Shown piece by piece: positions 49,632 to 60,104 of a stretch of 64,000 nucleotides of DNA (positions within the stretch are counted from its first letter, which is position 1; every line of letters starts with the position of its first letter). The DNA lies in assembly GCF_001625305.1 (NCBI RefSeq), contig NW_017802935.1, positions 3,493,599 through 3,557,598 of the forward strand, written 5' to 3'. Source of the stretch: Branchiostoma belcheri (taxonomy: Eukaryota; Chordata; Leptocardii; Amphioxiformes; Branchiostomatidae). Below the pieces are notes generated by a model. That model was not told the origin of the DNA. It ran no database searches and worked only from the letters and a program-made list of their open reading frames with translations. Position numbers and translations under genes: made by a program.

Positions 49632-49745
49632 CAGCCTGAGTTCTATCCACTCCTCGTGATCGTACACCAGCGTGCCGTCAAACTCGCTCGTAAGCTGCGA
49701 TTGGTCGATGCATTTTGTCAGGCCATCAAGAGCTATCATGGAGGT
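49632..49745 (-). CDS. TRIO: TRIO exon E, copy 1: end of the CRAL-TRIO domain
   Basis: A 114-nt exon, phase 0 to 0, with acceptor gttacag|ACC and donor GGCTG|gtaagc. The peptide is the same as in copy 2 at 52728-52841: GLTKCIDQSQL, TSEFDGTLVYD and HEEWIELRL. The codons for K and D differ silently between copies. In a correct assembly only one copy should be present per haplotype. Confidence 0.92.
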
Positions 49746-50100
49746 CTGTAACAACAGAGACAATAAAACAGTTCTTACAAACAAGATACAGAAAACTGCT
49801 AAGATATTGTTGTTGAATCTCAGTAATTAAAACTGCAGAGAAAACTTTCCATGGCTGCTTTTTAGAATGCAAAACGGAGGTCTGAGAAACATTTGACACT
49901 TATGTCAGACATTTGAATGAAATTGCCTGATTCTTTGCAAAATATACAAATATAAATTGCAACTTTATAAAGGTTAATGGTTCAAAAGAAAGTTTGTTTT
50001 ATAATGAAATAACAAAAACAGTACATGTAGCGGAAGATTCCTTTAGATTTAGATCAACATTTTCATCAAAATTTGGATTTAAATTTCTATAGGCAAATTG

Positions 50101-50101
50101 N
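50101..50101. other. Single-N contig join
   Basis: One ambiguous base between the end of one copy of the duplicated TRIO segment and the microsatellite tail of a LINE. The second copy continues past the equivalent point (GCAAATTGAG at about 53200) into unique intron sequence, so the left contig stops here and an unrelated contig begins. Confidence 0.8.
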
Positions 50102-51340
50102 GACAATGACAATGACAATGACAATGAACTTTATTGCATATCCACGCCCTACATGGGCCAAATGCATTAAGCTGGATAACTATAGGTACAGGTATAGAAG
50201 AAACAAGTGTTATACTTCTGTGCTATAACTATAGGTACAGGTATATAAGTAACAAGTGTTATACTTCTGTGCTATAACTATAGGTACAGGTATATAAGTA
50301 ACAAGTGTTATACTTCTGTGCTACGTCTCTAACTACAGGATCTATCTACATGATCTCCTCTCTCTTTTTGAAACATGTATGAACAAATTTACATAGCTTT
50401 TCATTTACATCGTAGTGCTTGGATGTCATAATATATTTGAACTAGTTCTGCTTTTGACAAGTATGTATATTTCTTCTCTAACTCTAAGGAATTGATAAAG
50501 GATTTCCGCATATCAGTGTATAACGGGCATTCTAAGACAAAGTGTGCTTCATCCTCTACACAGTTACTGTTACATAAAGTGCAAATTCTGTTACTTGCTG
50601 GAGTCTGGTTATACCTACCAATTTCGATCTGTAATTGGTGATCACTAATCCTTAATTTTGTCAATGCTCGACGATGACTAAACTTTTGCACATCTAAATA
50701 TTGTTCTTTTTCATATGTAAGCTTAATTGTTCTGTAAGTTCTTAACTTATTTCCTTGTCTTCCATTTTTGCTATATTTGGAGTTTATTTCTGAGTAGAAA
50801 TATTGCAGAAAATTGTCTTTTAGTCTTTGTTTTAGTTCAGATTGAGCAGATGATGTGTTTCTGTCTTTTTGGAGTAAAAGGTAGGCAAAACCTGACTCCT
50901 CGAGTATTCTACTTATATTTGACAACCAGCAAGGTATTTTACATCGGTGCAGGTCTTGCTGCACTAATAGAGCTTCATATAGTAAGCTCTCTTTTGGAAT
51001 TTCTTTAACTAATCTTTTATAATATGAATAAATTTTAGTATATACTTCGATCCACAGTGGGTATCTTCCTAGTTCTGCCCTTGCACCAAGATTGCTGGCA
51101 TTCTTTCTGACGCCAAGAAGAGACTTACAGAATTTTAAATGTGCTTGTTCCATTGGAGAATTGTCGTTTAGTCCAATCTTGCCCCAAACTTCAGCACCGT
51201 AGGTTAATATGGGAACAACGCATGCATCGAATAGTTTGCAGTATACTGATACTGATGCATTACTGTCTCCTAAACTTGATTTTATACTGAAGAGGGCTCG
51301 TAAGGCCTTTTTTTGTAGAGTTTTCATTGCAGTGTTAAAT
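50102..51340 (-). mobile_element. 5'-truncated non-LTR retrotransposon (LINE), C-terminal end
   Basis: Minus-strand LINE fragment carrying a long open frame of about 310 codons (51340 down to 50401). The frame contains ILTYGAEVWG, a motif found after the reverse-transcriptase core, and a C-terminal zinc-finger-like run CTLCNSNCVEDEAHFVLEC as in many CR1/L2/Jockey-type elements. The 3' UTR holds a 49-bp tandem repeat and ends in a CATTGT-type microsatellite at 50102-50126. The 5' end is cut before the catalytic RT motifs, so it cannot move by itself. The open frame suggests a young insertion. The clade cannot be set from this fragment. Confidence 0.85.
50178..50323. repeat. 49-bp tandem repeat, three copies, in a LINE 3' UTR
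   Basis: The unit starting AACTATAGGTACAGGTATA and ending TACTTCTGTGCTAT recurs at 50178, 50227 and 50276, with a few substitutions between copies. It lies between the LINE stop codon and its microsatellite tail. Such arrays are common in LINE 3' UTRs. Confidence 0.85.
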
Positions 51341-51571
51341 GTAAACCCACAAGACAGAGGCAAATGGCCAGCTGTCAACAAGCCTCAGCATCAGTGTGCA
51401 AGCATGTCTAACCCTCAGAAGACGGGAAGAACAGACACTTAACCGGATACTAGTATTTTGTGAGTGAGTTATACAATAGAAAATTGGCCCTAAGTGGACA
51501 ATATTGCATTACAAAGAAAATACAAAACATTGGACCCTCTCCGCACTTGTCCAGTTGCCCCCTGACCCTAC

Positions 51572-51726
51572 CTTCTCACAGTCGTTGTCGAAGAGACGGA
51601 GCTGGAAGCACTGGTCTAACTTGAGTTTGCGAATGTGCCACAGCTGCTGGAGTCTCTGTCGCGTGGCGTGAAGATTCTCCACCAGACTCGTCACACGGGG
51701 GGCTTCGCTTTGGAAATCAGCAGTAC
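51572..51726 (-). CDS. TRIO: TRIO exon G, copy 2: spectrin repeat
   Basis: A 155-nt exon with acceptor ttcgtag|GT and donor GAGAAG|gtaggg, completing G|GT and ending in phase 0. It encodes TADFQSEAPRVTSLVENLHA then TRQRLQQLWHIRKLKLDQCF. RKLKLDQCFQLRLF is a signature of TRIO/Kalirin (human identical at KLKLDQCFQLRLF). It is the same as 48352-48506 apart from minor changes. Confidence 0.92.
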
Positions 51727-52114
51727 CTACGAAGCGGAAAAAAACAATTTACGCACCACAGTTCCCTCTAAAAACGTTGAATCACTAAACTGAAATAAAC
51801 TTTTTCACTGCAACCCATCGGCCACACTAGCCAGGACATTAGAACATTTTCCACACTGTAAAAATCAATCAATGTAAAACCTAAAATTGAGTTTTACCTT
51901 CCTTGAAAGGTTTTCAAGCAGACGTACTGTATTAAAGTTCTAAACATACTTAATCTACATGTAATAGATGGTCATGCCATAGTAGCTTTGTACAGTAATT
52001 ACATCACAGGCATTTCTATAGCACTGAGATGGGCATATCGCTCAGGAATAAGAAGTAAAAAAAAATTCTAATGCTTTAGTTTTAACCAAACACAGTATTT
52101 CATCAGTGCCCTAC

Positions 52115-52385
52115 CTGACACCATTGCATGGTTCTCCCCTATACCACTGTCTCCTGTCCCTTCCTCAGCCTTCATCACCCCGATCTTTTCCAGAAGTTTC
52201 TGCCCCTCCGTTTCTAACTGTTCGATCGGGGCTTTGGAGATTTTCTTCTTGCGAGAGTTGTGCTCCTCCATCATCAGTTTGGCACCGGCAAGGTCGTCTG
52301 CAAAGTCGTTAGCGTTCATTGCTTCCTCCAGGGTCTCGAACTTGTCCAGCAAGTCCAACGCAGAGTAGACGAATTCTTCAAGGGC
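52115..52385 (-). CDS. TRIO: TRIO exon F, copy 2: first spectrin repeat
   Basis: A 271-nt exon with acceptor ccccag|GCC and donor GTCAG|gtaggg, entering in phase 0 and leaving with one base. It encodes ALEEFVYSALDLLDKFETLE and later KAPIEQLETEGQKLLEKIG, the helical heptads of the first TRIO spectrin repeat (human IKAPIEDLDLEGQKLLQRI). A serine/glycine-rich stretch (EEGTGDSGIGE) precedes the donor. It is almost identical to 48874-49144. Confidence 0.92.
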
Positions 52386-52727
52386 CTGGGGGGTTAGAAA
52401 CATTACCTTTGTAGACTTCCTTTCAAATATTGAGTGGCCATCTTGGTGTCCTATATGCATTTCAGTAAGTCATAGCTGAAGAAAATTTACATGCATGTAT
52501 TACATGCATGTATTTGATCCATACCTTTCTGGAAATAACAATGGAGAAGAAACATTTTCTTTGTAGATTTCTTTTGAAATAATGAGTATAATCACAATAC
52601 AAAACTAAAAGCAAGTGATTACATTAACCTTTCCGCAAATAATATTTTGATATGTGGTAATAATGACCAAAGGCAAACGTTTCAAATAGTGATATTTGCA
52701 TAAATGCGTGAGAAATCACTCGCTCAC

Positions 52728-52841
52728 CAGCCTGAGTTCTATCCACTCCTCGTGATCGTACACCAGCGTGCCGTCAAACTCGCTCGTAAGCTGCGATTGG
52801 TCGATGCACTTTGTCAGGCCATCCAGAGCTATCATGGAGGT
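52728..52841 (-). CDS. TRIO: TRIO exon E, copy 2: end of the CRAL-TRIO domain
   Basis: A 114-nt exon, phase 0 to 0, with acceptor gttacag|ACC and donor GGCTG|gtgagc. It encodes TSMIALDGLTKCIDQSQL then TSEFDGTLVYDHEEWIELRL, matching human LEGLTKVVDPSQLTPEFDG and the invariant HEEWIE-R that closes the domain. It differs from the copy at 49632-49745 only by silent changes that I noticed. One of the two copies is probably an allelic duplicate created in assembly. Confidence 0.92.
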
Positions 52842-53465
52842 CTGTAACAACAGAGACAATAAAACAGTTCTTACAAACAAGATACAGAAAACTGCTAAGA
52901 TATTGTTGTTGAATCTCAGTAATTAAAACTGCAGAGAAAACTTTCCATGGCTGCTTTTTAGAATGCAAAACGGAGGTCTGAGAAACATTTGACACTCATG
53001 TCAGACATTTGAATGAAATTGCCTGATTCTTTGCAAAATATACAAATATAAATTGCAACTTTATAAAGGTTAATGGTTCAAAAGAAAGTTTGTTTTATAA
53101 TGAAATAACAAAAACAGTACATGTAGCGGAAGATTCCTTTAGATTTAGATCAATATTTTCATCAAAATTTGGATTTAAATTTTCTTATACAACATAGGCA
53201 AATTGAGAAACAAATAGTCCATTCCACTGTGCCTTTAAAATCAGGATATTTTCCATGTGCAAAGTTTTCCCTTACAAATTAACTAGGTGTAGACAGCTCA
53301 TTAGGGTTGTGTTCTGTATGTTAGGGTGACAAAAACACAGGAACTGAAAACCTTCCACAGGATACAGGTGACTGACAAGTGAAGTTTGATTCCAAAAGGT
53401 TAAAACTTCAAACACTGCAAAAAAACTCCTTTTCCTTTCGGAATGCAAAATAAAACCACTGCTAA

Positions 53466-53833
53466 GACCACACCAATTTGATTTGTTGGTTCTTGGATTC
53501 CCCCACTTCATTTTTTCTCATTTGCAAAAAATGTTCAGGTTCAGGTTCTGAATCAACTCCAAAATGCTCATATTTTGGCCCCAATGGTTGAAGAAAGCTC
53601 CTTGTCTTCCTAGTAGTTACAATTTTCCCATCCTTCAATGCATTAGTTTGGTAACAAGTTGAAAATTCATTGTTGTAAACTGGCCTGGTATGTTGACTTC
53701 GTAGCTCCGATCGCAGCTTTTGGGATGTCATAGGATGCTTAGGCCTGTTTTTATTTTTGTTTTTTTCTTTTGCCCTGTTGCTTCAGATTATTCTGAAAAC
53801 ATCCAAGAGCCAACAAATCAAATTGAAATGACG
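53466..53833. mobile_element. Harbinger-like MITE (family with AATTTGTTGG ends)
   Basis: A 368-bp element bounded by a TAA duplication (53463-53465 and 53834-53836). The left end GACCACACCAATTTGATTTG pairs with a decayed right end. The three-base TWA target site is typical of PIF/Harbinger transposons. It is an older relative of the element at 47004-48102. It also shows the uninterrupted interior AAATGCTCATATTTTGG, which is broken by an N tract in that other copy. It has no transposase. Confidence 0.75.
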
Positions 53834-53884
53834 TAAGGTAAATGTATTGACACTCAAGGAATAAAACAACATCTCCCCCCCTAC

Positions 53885-53986
53885 CTCGAAAGAGAACTTG
53901 GAGGAGCCAAGACTGGTGCGGTGTTTCTGCCAGAAGTTGTCGGGTTTGATGATGTGAGCCATGTGGATGTTACCGGGGAAACAGTC
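53885..53986 (-). CDS. TRIO: TRIO exon D: CRAL-TRIO domain
   Basis: A 102-nt exon (34 codons, phase 0 to 0) with acceptor ccctacag|GAC and donor TTCGAG|gtaggg. It encodes DCFPGNIHMAHIIKPDNFW then QKHRTSLGSSKFSFE. IIKPDNFWQK-RT and GSSKF-FE are near-invariant in TRIO and Kalirin. Two alternative copies of the following exon lie downstream, at 52728-52841 and 49632-49745. Both accept in phase 0. Confidence 0.95.
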
Positions 53987-54460
53987 CTGTAGGGGGCAGA
54001 GGTCAAACACTTACTGCTGAAACATCCGAGACACTTCAAAGCCTGGAGGTCCCCACAGTCCGAGGGTAGATTACAAGATTACCACATAAAGAGACTCTAT
54101 CACAACTTCTGAGGGTATACTAAAACCTGATAATGCACATACATGTATGGAGCTGAAACCTTTGCCTGGGCAACTGCAGTTACCACAGTGATCAGTGGGA
54201 GGCACTGCAGTATATCAGCCCTATCTTGCAATTGTGAAAAATTCTTTTGAAGGGAAGGCTGAATGTTGGGCACTGAAACAGCTCCCCCTAGTGTCTACTG
54301 TTGCCACTGCAGTTACGCAGCTTGCAATGCAGTTCTGCATACAGATATCTTCTTGTACACTTGTCTTCTTACACTCTTAGAAACACCATACAACGGAGGG
54401 CCATCTAGAAGAATGGATGAATTGGAGTTTACCAGAACTCTGTGTTGTGTAGGGACCAAC

Positions 54461-54551
54461 CTGTAATGCCTTGAGTAGGGGTTTGACAGAACTCCATGTG
54501 GAGCCTCGCATATCCACCACCACACTGAAGCCATGCTTCTTGGTGTCCTCA
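54461..54551 (-). CDS. TRIO: TRIO exon C: CRAL-TRIO domain core
   Basis: A 91-nt exon with acceptor ttgcag|T and donor TTACAG|gttggt. It completes a split serine codon and ends in phase 0. It encodes SEDTKKHGFSVVVDMRGS then TWSSVKPLLKALQ. The VVVDMRGS strand is the characteristic CRAL-TRIO D-x-RG motif (human FTVIVDMRGSKW). The next exon joins directly as DCFPGNIHMAHIIKP. Confidence 0.94.
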
Positions 54552-54707
54552 CTGCAATGGAACAACAATATAAGTTGGGAACAAGACAACATTTCAAAAG
54601 TAATTTTAAAAAGATACAAATACCCGTATAACACAAAGCATTAGCATTCATACAATCCTCCATACACACTTAATTTGTATTACTGAGCATCTGAATTCTC
54701 TTGCAGT

Positions 54708-55053
54708 CAGGCTTTTAGCTAGGGGGTGTCCAGGGTGTCTTTTGGACGCCCTGTACTGAAAATAGTAAGAAATTGGACGCCCTAATTTTTGGTAGGACAC
54801 CCTAAAGACGCCCTATTTTTTCCACTCCCAACCCCTGCCATGCACACATGCCTCCCTTCAGCCTTACTATAATTACAAAATTGATGGTTTACTGAAGGAA
54901 AAAACTCAAATTCCTCAAAATTTGCACCTCAAAATGCAGAAAGTGCAAGTAGAGCATTATGAATTTCAAAAAAGCCCCCCCCCAAAAGCTCTTCACTGCG
55001 CATGGCATACAAAAAAATGGACACCCAACAAAAAAATCCTAGCTAAAAGCCTG
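54708..55053. mobile_element. hAT-type MITE with perfect 8-bp target duplication
   Basis: A 346-bp element with 16-bp perfect terminal inverted repeats (CAGGCTTTTAGCTAGG and its complement) flanked by the identical octamer CTTGCAGT at 54700-54707 and 55054-55061. TIRs beginning CAG with an 8-bp duplication are the hallmark of hAT transposons. It has no transposase frame, so it is non-autonomous. The interior carries several copies of a GGACGCCCT/GGACACCC motif in both orientations. It lies in the intron between TRIO exons B and C, and the intact duplication suggests a fairly recent insertion. Confidence 0.9.
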
Positions 55054-55109
55054 CTTGCAGTTTAAATATGGTACAATATACTTGAATGTATGCCTTAAGT
55101 TAAACCTAC

Positions 55110-55227
55110 CTGGGAATACTAGCTAAGTATGTCATGACTCTCTTGAGGTCATCGTAGCGGATGGCCTTTTCTGGGTTGTTGCGCTGTGGAAATGTCAGGA
55201 CGGGACCCCCTCTCATATCACGGCCAC
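55110..55227 (-). CDS. TRIO: TRIO exon B: CRAL-TRIO domain
   Basis: A 118-nt exon with acceptor ttcctag|GT and donor CCCAG|gtaggt. It encodes GRDMRGGPVLTFPQRNN followed by PEKAIRYDDLKRVMTYLASIP. This is the conserved GG-P-hydrophobic-TFP core of TRIO/Kalirin CRAL-TRIO domains (human GGPILTFP). The domain is a lipid-binding-like fold at the N terminus. The exon closes in phase 2 (AG|T, serine), which matches the next exon. A hAT-type MITE sits 56 bp beyond its donor. Confidence 0.93.
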
Positions 55228-55388
55228 CTAGGAACAACAGAAGATACAAGAATATCTACATGTGTGTACGTAGTATAATAAAATTTGTAGTTAAAACAAT
55301 AGTAGCATCACAATAGAAATGCCAGCACCTGTTTGATATACCACAGAAATTCATTTTAACACAAACACAACACACAACCATGCCTTAC

Positions 55389-55463
55389 CTGATAAGAAAG
55401 CTATTTTTTCTCTAAGAATTGGCACTATGTCAGCAGCTTTCAGCCCTTCCGTCTTTTTGCTCC
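55389..55463 (-). CDS. TRIO: TRIO exon A: start of the CRAL-TRIO region
   Basis: A 75-nt internal exon with acceptor ccacag|GG and donor CAG|gtaagg. It enters with two bases of a split codon and leaves with one (G|GT, glycine). The peptide SKKTEGLKAAD IVPILREKIAFLSG matches the vertebrate TRIO segment that ends in LKEKVAYLSG and leads into the Sec14-like domain. It is the most 5' exon that homology supports; the exon before it must end with one base of a codon and was not identified with certainty. Confidence 0.88.
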
Positions 55464-58400
55464 CTGTGGTAAAAACAAGACGGAACATTCTTAGCAAAAC
55501 AGTGTGACATCTTCTGAATGAAAATAGACATGGTCAATATAACATATCTTCTTTCTGCAGACTGCAGTTTTCAGTACTGGTGCCAGAGGGGGCTCATGAG
55601 CAGCTTTATTTTTCAAACATATGTACCACAATCAAACAAGACAGTTTTGAGCCCTGTTCAATGTGAACTACTTTGTATTGCTTCACAAACAACTTGTGCT
55701 TGAGTAGGTCAACAAATGAATCGTTGACATTCCTTGTGACTGGTCAAGCACTATATAATCACCACATTAAGCAACTCATAAATTATACAAATTCAAAGTA
55801 CTTAAAGTAAAAGAAATAGCATATAGCACATTAACTGTACAGTTTTTGAGTAGAGCAGGCCTTCCTCTACCAATTATGATGGTATCGTCCACAAATCTTT
55901 TCTTCTTGTTCAGCATTTTTTTTTCTCAGAATACTCTACCACTACCTCCCACGTGGGAAAATGGGCCGATCCCACTGAAACCAATTAACACTAGTTTCTG
56001 AGGAGACCTTCACCAAACTTCCTGTTGTAGGTGGAGAAAACCATTCTCTAGTGTTTCATGGCATTCTATAGGATACATTGGGTCGTCTTTGTTCACTATA
56101 CAATAGCAATAGGGACATATTCACAGCTATTTGCACAAAAAAAAGCACAGCAAAATAATCAGTCCTTGTAAGAATAGATTCAAACATGCAAGGCACATGT
56201 GCAAAACTAAAAAACCCACAAAGAGTTAAGGAAATCACTTGAAATAATGTCCAAATCATCTGCACTGAAAGTGTAGTTGCTTTTGAAATTGACAATATAA
56301 ATTCCTAAATTGTTAATATTGTCACCTTTAAAGGTTATATAATAAATCATAGATCAACTGTAAAGGGACAATATGAGACATAGACAAAGATGACATTAGA
56401 CAAAGATGACAATAAAAAAAAACTTAATCAAAACACAATAACATTTTACACTGAATAGTGCCGACACCCTACTAGAACACTGTAAAAGTTTGTGAGGTAA
56501 AAAGTTCACTTTTAAACATGATATATTTTCCTAAAACTATCTCTCCCCTAGAGATAGTAATAATGACTGCAAGGAAGTACAAGCACACACATAAGATGAA
56601 TGCAGCTGGACTTTCATAGCATCCAGCAAAATCCTTTGTCCTCCCACAAGCATTTGTATCTCGTGACAAACTGCATAAAAGTGCTCTGAGACTTTGAACA
56701 TCATATTGCCTTGTCTCAGAATAAGCTAGCCAAGAGCTTTTTGAAGCTACGGCTGATTTATAATAACACCCTCCATGGCTTAAAGTCTGATAGTTGGGTT
56801 GGTCTTCCTCAGACTCTGAGATAGTCAAAGGCTTATAGAAAGTACTAGAAAAATGGTGATTTACAGTAATGTGTTTAGTGGTTCTCTGTGAATGGTTTGC
56901 TGAAATCCAGGCTTAGTTGAAATCCCTCCACACCAACTGTTACACAATAGTGTGGGATAAGGGTTGATAATACAGGCATTACTCCAGCATGTGGCCTGGC
57001 AGGCAGCCAAAACATTAAAAAACTGAACTTTTCTTGAACTTAGCGAAATATGCAGTACGAGAAACATTATATTCAAACTTGCAGTTATCCAGTTATCCAA
57101 TTCATGGACAAGTTGCAAGTTGTATAGAAGTTTTTCAGTTGTACATTTGTAACAAGAAGTAAGAGATTTCAGACTTCTCGTAAGGCAATTAGGCAATGAG
57201 CAAATATATTGCAAAAAAAATATTTGAAAAGGATACCAATGTTGTAGAATGCCAAAATCAAACGAAAAAGACAAGCCTGAAGGCATAACAACTTTCAATC
57301 AGACACGATTTAAGTGAACCTCCCTCCCGCTTCTCATTGACATGTGTAGTCCTAATAGATGTACTGAAGAAGAATGATGGTTGTCTCTCCCATATATCAG
57401 AAATCTATAAGAGCCAGTTTGTACCCAGCAGTATTAGCTATGTACATATATAAAGATGCCTCATCTTGTGTAATGTACCTGACACTCCATTACCATCCAT
57501 TATACACTTTAGAGATCAATAAAAACTATTACCACTTCTTCAACCACAGTGTTCTTCTGACACAAGTAGTGTTTCTGCAATGTTTTGCTTTTTGTATCTT
57601 TTTTAATCTACGTATATTTTTATACCTTCAACTCTGTTTAATACTGGTGGTACCCTCACAATCAACATGATTGTGATAAAATCTTGTCTAAGTCTCAAAT
57701 ATAACCAATACAGTTCAACTGATATGTGGATTCATACATACGATAAAAAAAAGTACTTGCTTGCAACTGATAGCACCCAAAAATAAATCTGTGTAAACTT
57801 TGCCTAACTTACAAAGCCATAATGAAAGTTTCATGATTTACTACTCTAATAAAATTCTTACATTGGCATAGCATAGCCACATCCTCTGGGTTATATACTA
57901 GTATGTTTCACAGGAATAAAACTCTACCGATTCTAAGATATTATAGCTATGCATTAGGCTCTAAAGGTAGTTTTAACGCAGCATATAAGTCTATTGGAGT
58001 AACATATAGTGACTTGTGGATATTCAATAAGTCCAAGGAACAGGTACAAATAATGGGTCCACAACAACTCATACGGCCCAGTCACCATATCAATCTGGCG
58101 ATAAAATGCGAGCAATTTTTTGGCGTCGAGAAAATCACACCCCGCGGATCGGTCAGCGCTATGATTAGTACTCCAGGTCACGACCTGGTCAGGGGTGGTG
58201 CATTGATATCAGGGATGGTACATGATTGATGTGTGGGGATGGATCAAAAGGCTGGAACTGGGTAATTAATTACAATAACACATGTGGTCTGTTTATGCTG
58301 TAAGGGAATCTATACTAATGTTGTTATTGTTGAAAATAAACTTTCTGGCTGTGTCTTATAAAGTGAAAACTGACAATATATAACTTAACTGTGCCAATCA

Positions 58401-59600
58401 AAATGTACACACATTTTTAGTGTATTATAACTATTATAAATGTGCCAAAATGTAACATATTTTCTATGAGGATCCTACTAAAAAAAATAATTCCAGTATA
58501 TGGAAAACATACAGGATAGAGGTTTGTAAATAGAGTTCATTCAATAGATCATAAAAAGTGTTAACATAATAGATGAATATATTCTTTTATGAATCTTATT
58601 CAATATCGACTGATCTACATGTACATGTGTTTTACACAATTCAAGGCACATAACATAGCAACTGAACAAAAGCCAGAGAAAGAACTGTCGCAAAAACAAA
58701 CACACACATGAAACAAGCTCTTTATAATTTATATGTTTACATAGAGGCCAGTATTTATTTTTGCTGCGGCCAATTTGCAAAGGATAACAACTGGATATGA
58801 GCCTTGAGGACCATATGGGTTCTATCATTACAACACATTTTTCTTACAGCTGCCACAGTAGGTACATACAGGAAGAGAGCTATCCATATAAACTATAGAA
58901 TGTTTACATAACATAACAGCTACAATGTACAAGTGTTTGTGTACTGATATGTAGCACACTTTGTAAACAATCAATCATGTCCACAATATTCTCCTTAAGT
59001 TGCCAAGAGGGTGTAGTGCCAGTTCAATGTTTGTACACCTCTCGACCGATACATTCGATGCTAGACGCAGGAAATTGTGTTATGCTTTCATCAATAGAAT
59101 ATATGCCACCAACAATAGCATTATATGCTGTCTTTTGAGATCAGACTGCCAATTCAGGAACACGTATTTTAAAAATGTATATAGATTGTTGTGTGTTTAG
59201 TGTCTATGTGGTCCTGTCTGTACTATGGGTTTTTTCCTGAAATAAAGTCATTCATTCAATATAACCGTTCAAGGACTTTGAAGAAAATGATCACAGGAGA
59301 GAGGTGGCTGATATATACAAGATTTGTAATGGGGAAAATAATCTTAGAGACCACCCAAAAATGGCCAGGTGGTCCTTACGCAGAGGTGGTCACTAGTACA
59401 GGTTTTACTGTAGTACTAGTACTAAAATACCAGCATGCCTTTTTATTCAATAAATCATAGTTTATAGGATTTCTGTCATTACCAGCCATGCATATCATTG
59501 AGGGTCAGTTGTTCCATACACTTATTTTTGCTTGAATGAATTTCAAGTGTCAATAGTGGCTTAGTCAAAAGGTGGAAACTGGAACAAGAAAAGGCATGAA
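55464..59600. other. Upstream flank/first intron of TRIO: nothing recognised
   Basis: AT-rich. Single ORFs of 100-145 codons here lack homology and splice context. A small CpG cluster lies at 58080-58190. No repeats with clear ends were seen. Confidence 0.45.
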
Positions 59601-59603
59601 TTA

Positions 59604-60104
59604 AACCACAGCAAGTAAATTTTATGGATGACATCCTCCGCAGACTCCAAATCTAATGCGATACGGCAAAAAAACAAGGCGAGCAAAAATAAAAGTTGTC
59701 AGTCATTGTACAAATGGTTTTCATTCAGTGGGAATATCAAATATAACTGCATCAAAGTAAAAGACAAAACAGTAAATAAGAGCCTTGTCTTGTCTCCTCT
59801 CTTTATATTTATCTGCCACCCACGTTCTGGTATGCCACATATATCTTTTCCCATCTTTTGCCTGTTGACCACTGTCAGAGGGCGACAAAATTTCTTTTCT
59901 TCCAAAATCAGGCAAACATCAATGCGTGTGCTGATAATAATAATAATAATAATAATTGTTTATTGATTGATCGATGAGTACAATCTCTAGCATGTGGCAG
60001 CGCAACTAAAAAGTAGCGCTGAATTGTATGCTAGTGTTTAAAAACAGAGAAACAAATATTGCACAGTTAACAAATATCATCCATAAAAATGACTTGCTGT
60101 GGCC
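59604..60104. mobile_element. Harbinger-like MITE with AAT microsatellite
   Basis: The left end AACCACAGCAAGTAAATTTT and right end CATAAAAATGACTTGCTGTGGCC form inverted termini flanked by TTA (59601-59603 and 60105-60107). The 501-bp interior differs from the other family members and includes an (AAT)n run at about 59934-59956 and a GCGC-rich hairpin (AGCGCTGAATT region near 60010). It is an older, rearranged member. Confidence 0.8.

Larger units (their letters stand above)
48121..50100. repeat. First copy of the TRIO exon E-F-G segment
   Basis: About 2 kb matching 51341-53206 from GTAAACCCAC at 48121 to ATAGGCAAATTG ending at 50100, next to a single N. It contains TRIO exons E, F and G complete with introns. 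Upstream of the shared start this copy continues into a Harbinger-like MITE, while the other copy continues into a LINE. That is the pattern expected of two haplotypes with different insertions. Confidence 0.85.
51341..53206. repeat. Second copy of the TRIO exon E-F-G segment
   Basis: About 1.9 kb nearly identical to 48121-50100, including three complete TRIO exons with the same splice sites. Differences are scattered substitutions and indels; for example this copy has about 21 extra bases after AACCTAAAATTG and a shorter E-F intron. It begins exactly where a truncated LINE ends (51340). The other copy ends exactly at the single N at 50101. The simplest reading is two alleles placed in tandem. 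Confidence 0.85.
27547..55463 (-). other. TRIO: TRIO/Kalirin-family RhoGEF gene, 5' half (gene span)
   Basis: Span of all recognised exons of one minus-strand gene. In transcript order these encode a CRAL-TRIO (Sec14-like) domain and then spectrin repeats, the N-terminal half of the TRIO/Kalirin family. Family members activate Rac/RhoG and RhoA through two DH-PH modules and act in axon guidance and cytoskeletal control. The DH-PH modules are not present here, so the gene is cut by the left edge. Most exon ends have clear GT/AG sites and compatible phases, and about 575 codons are covered if the duplicated trio of exons is counted once. Invertebrates usually have one TRIO/Kalirin gene, so the symbol TRIO stands for the common orthologue of vertebrate TRIO and KALRN. 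The family is certain from the aligned peptides; the choice between paralogues is not meaningful here. Confidence 0.93.

Noticed and set aside
50401..51381. 326-codon frame as a host gene
   Set aside because: It has LINE post-RT and zinc-finger motifs, a microsatellite tail and no introns. The first residues come from the flanking unique sequence, not from the element.
56861..57298. Minus-strand 145-codon frame
   Set aside because: Cysteine/leucine-rich translation of AT-rich DNA without motif or splice support.
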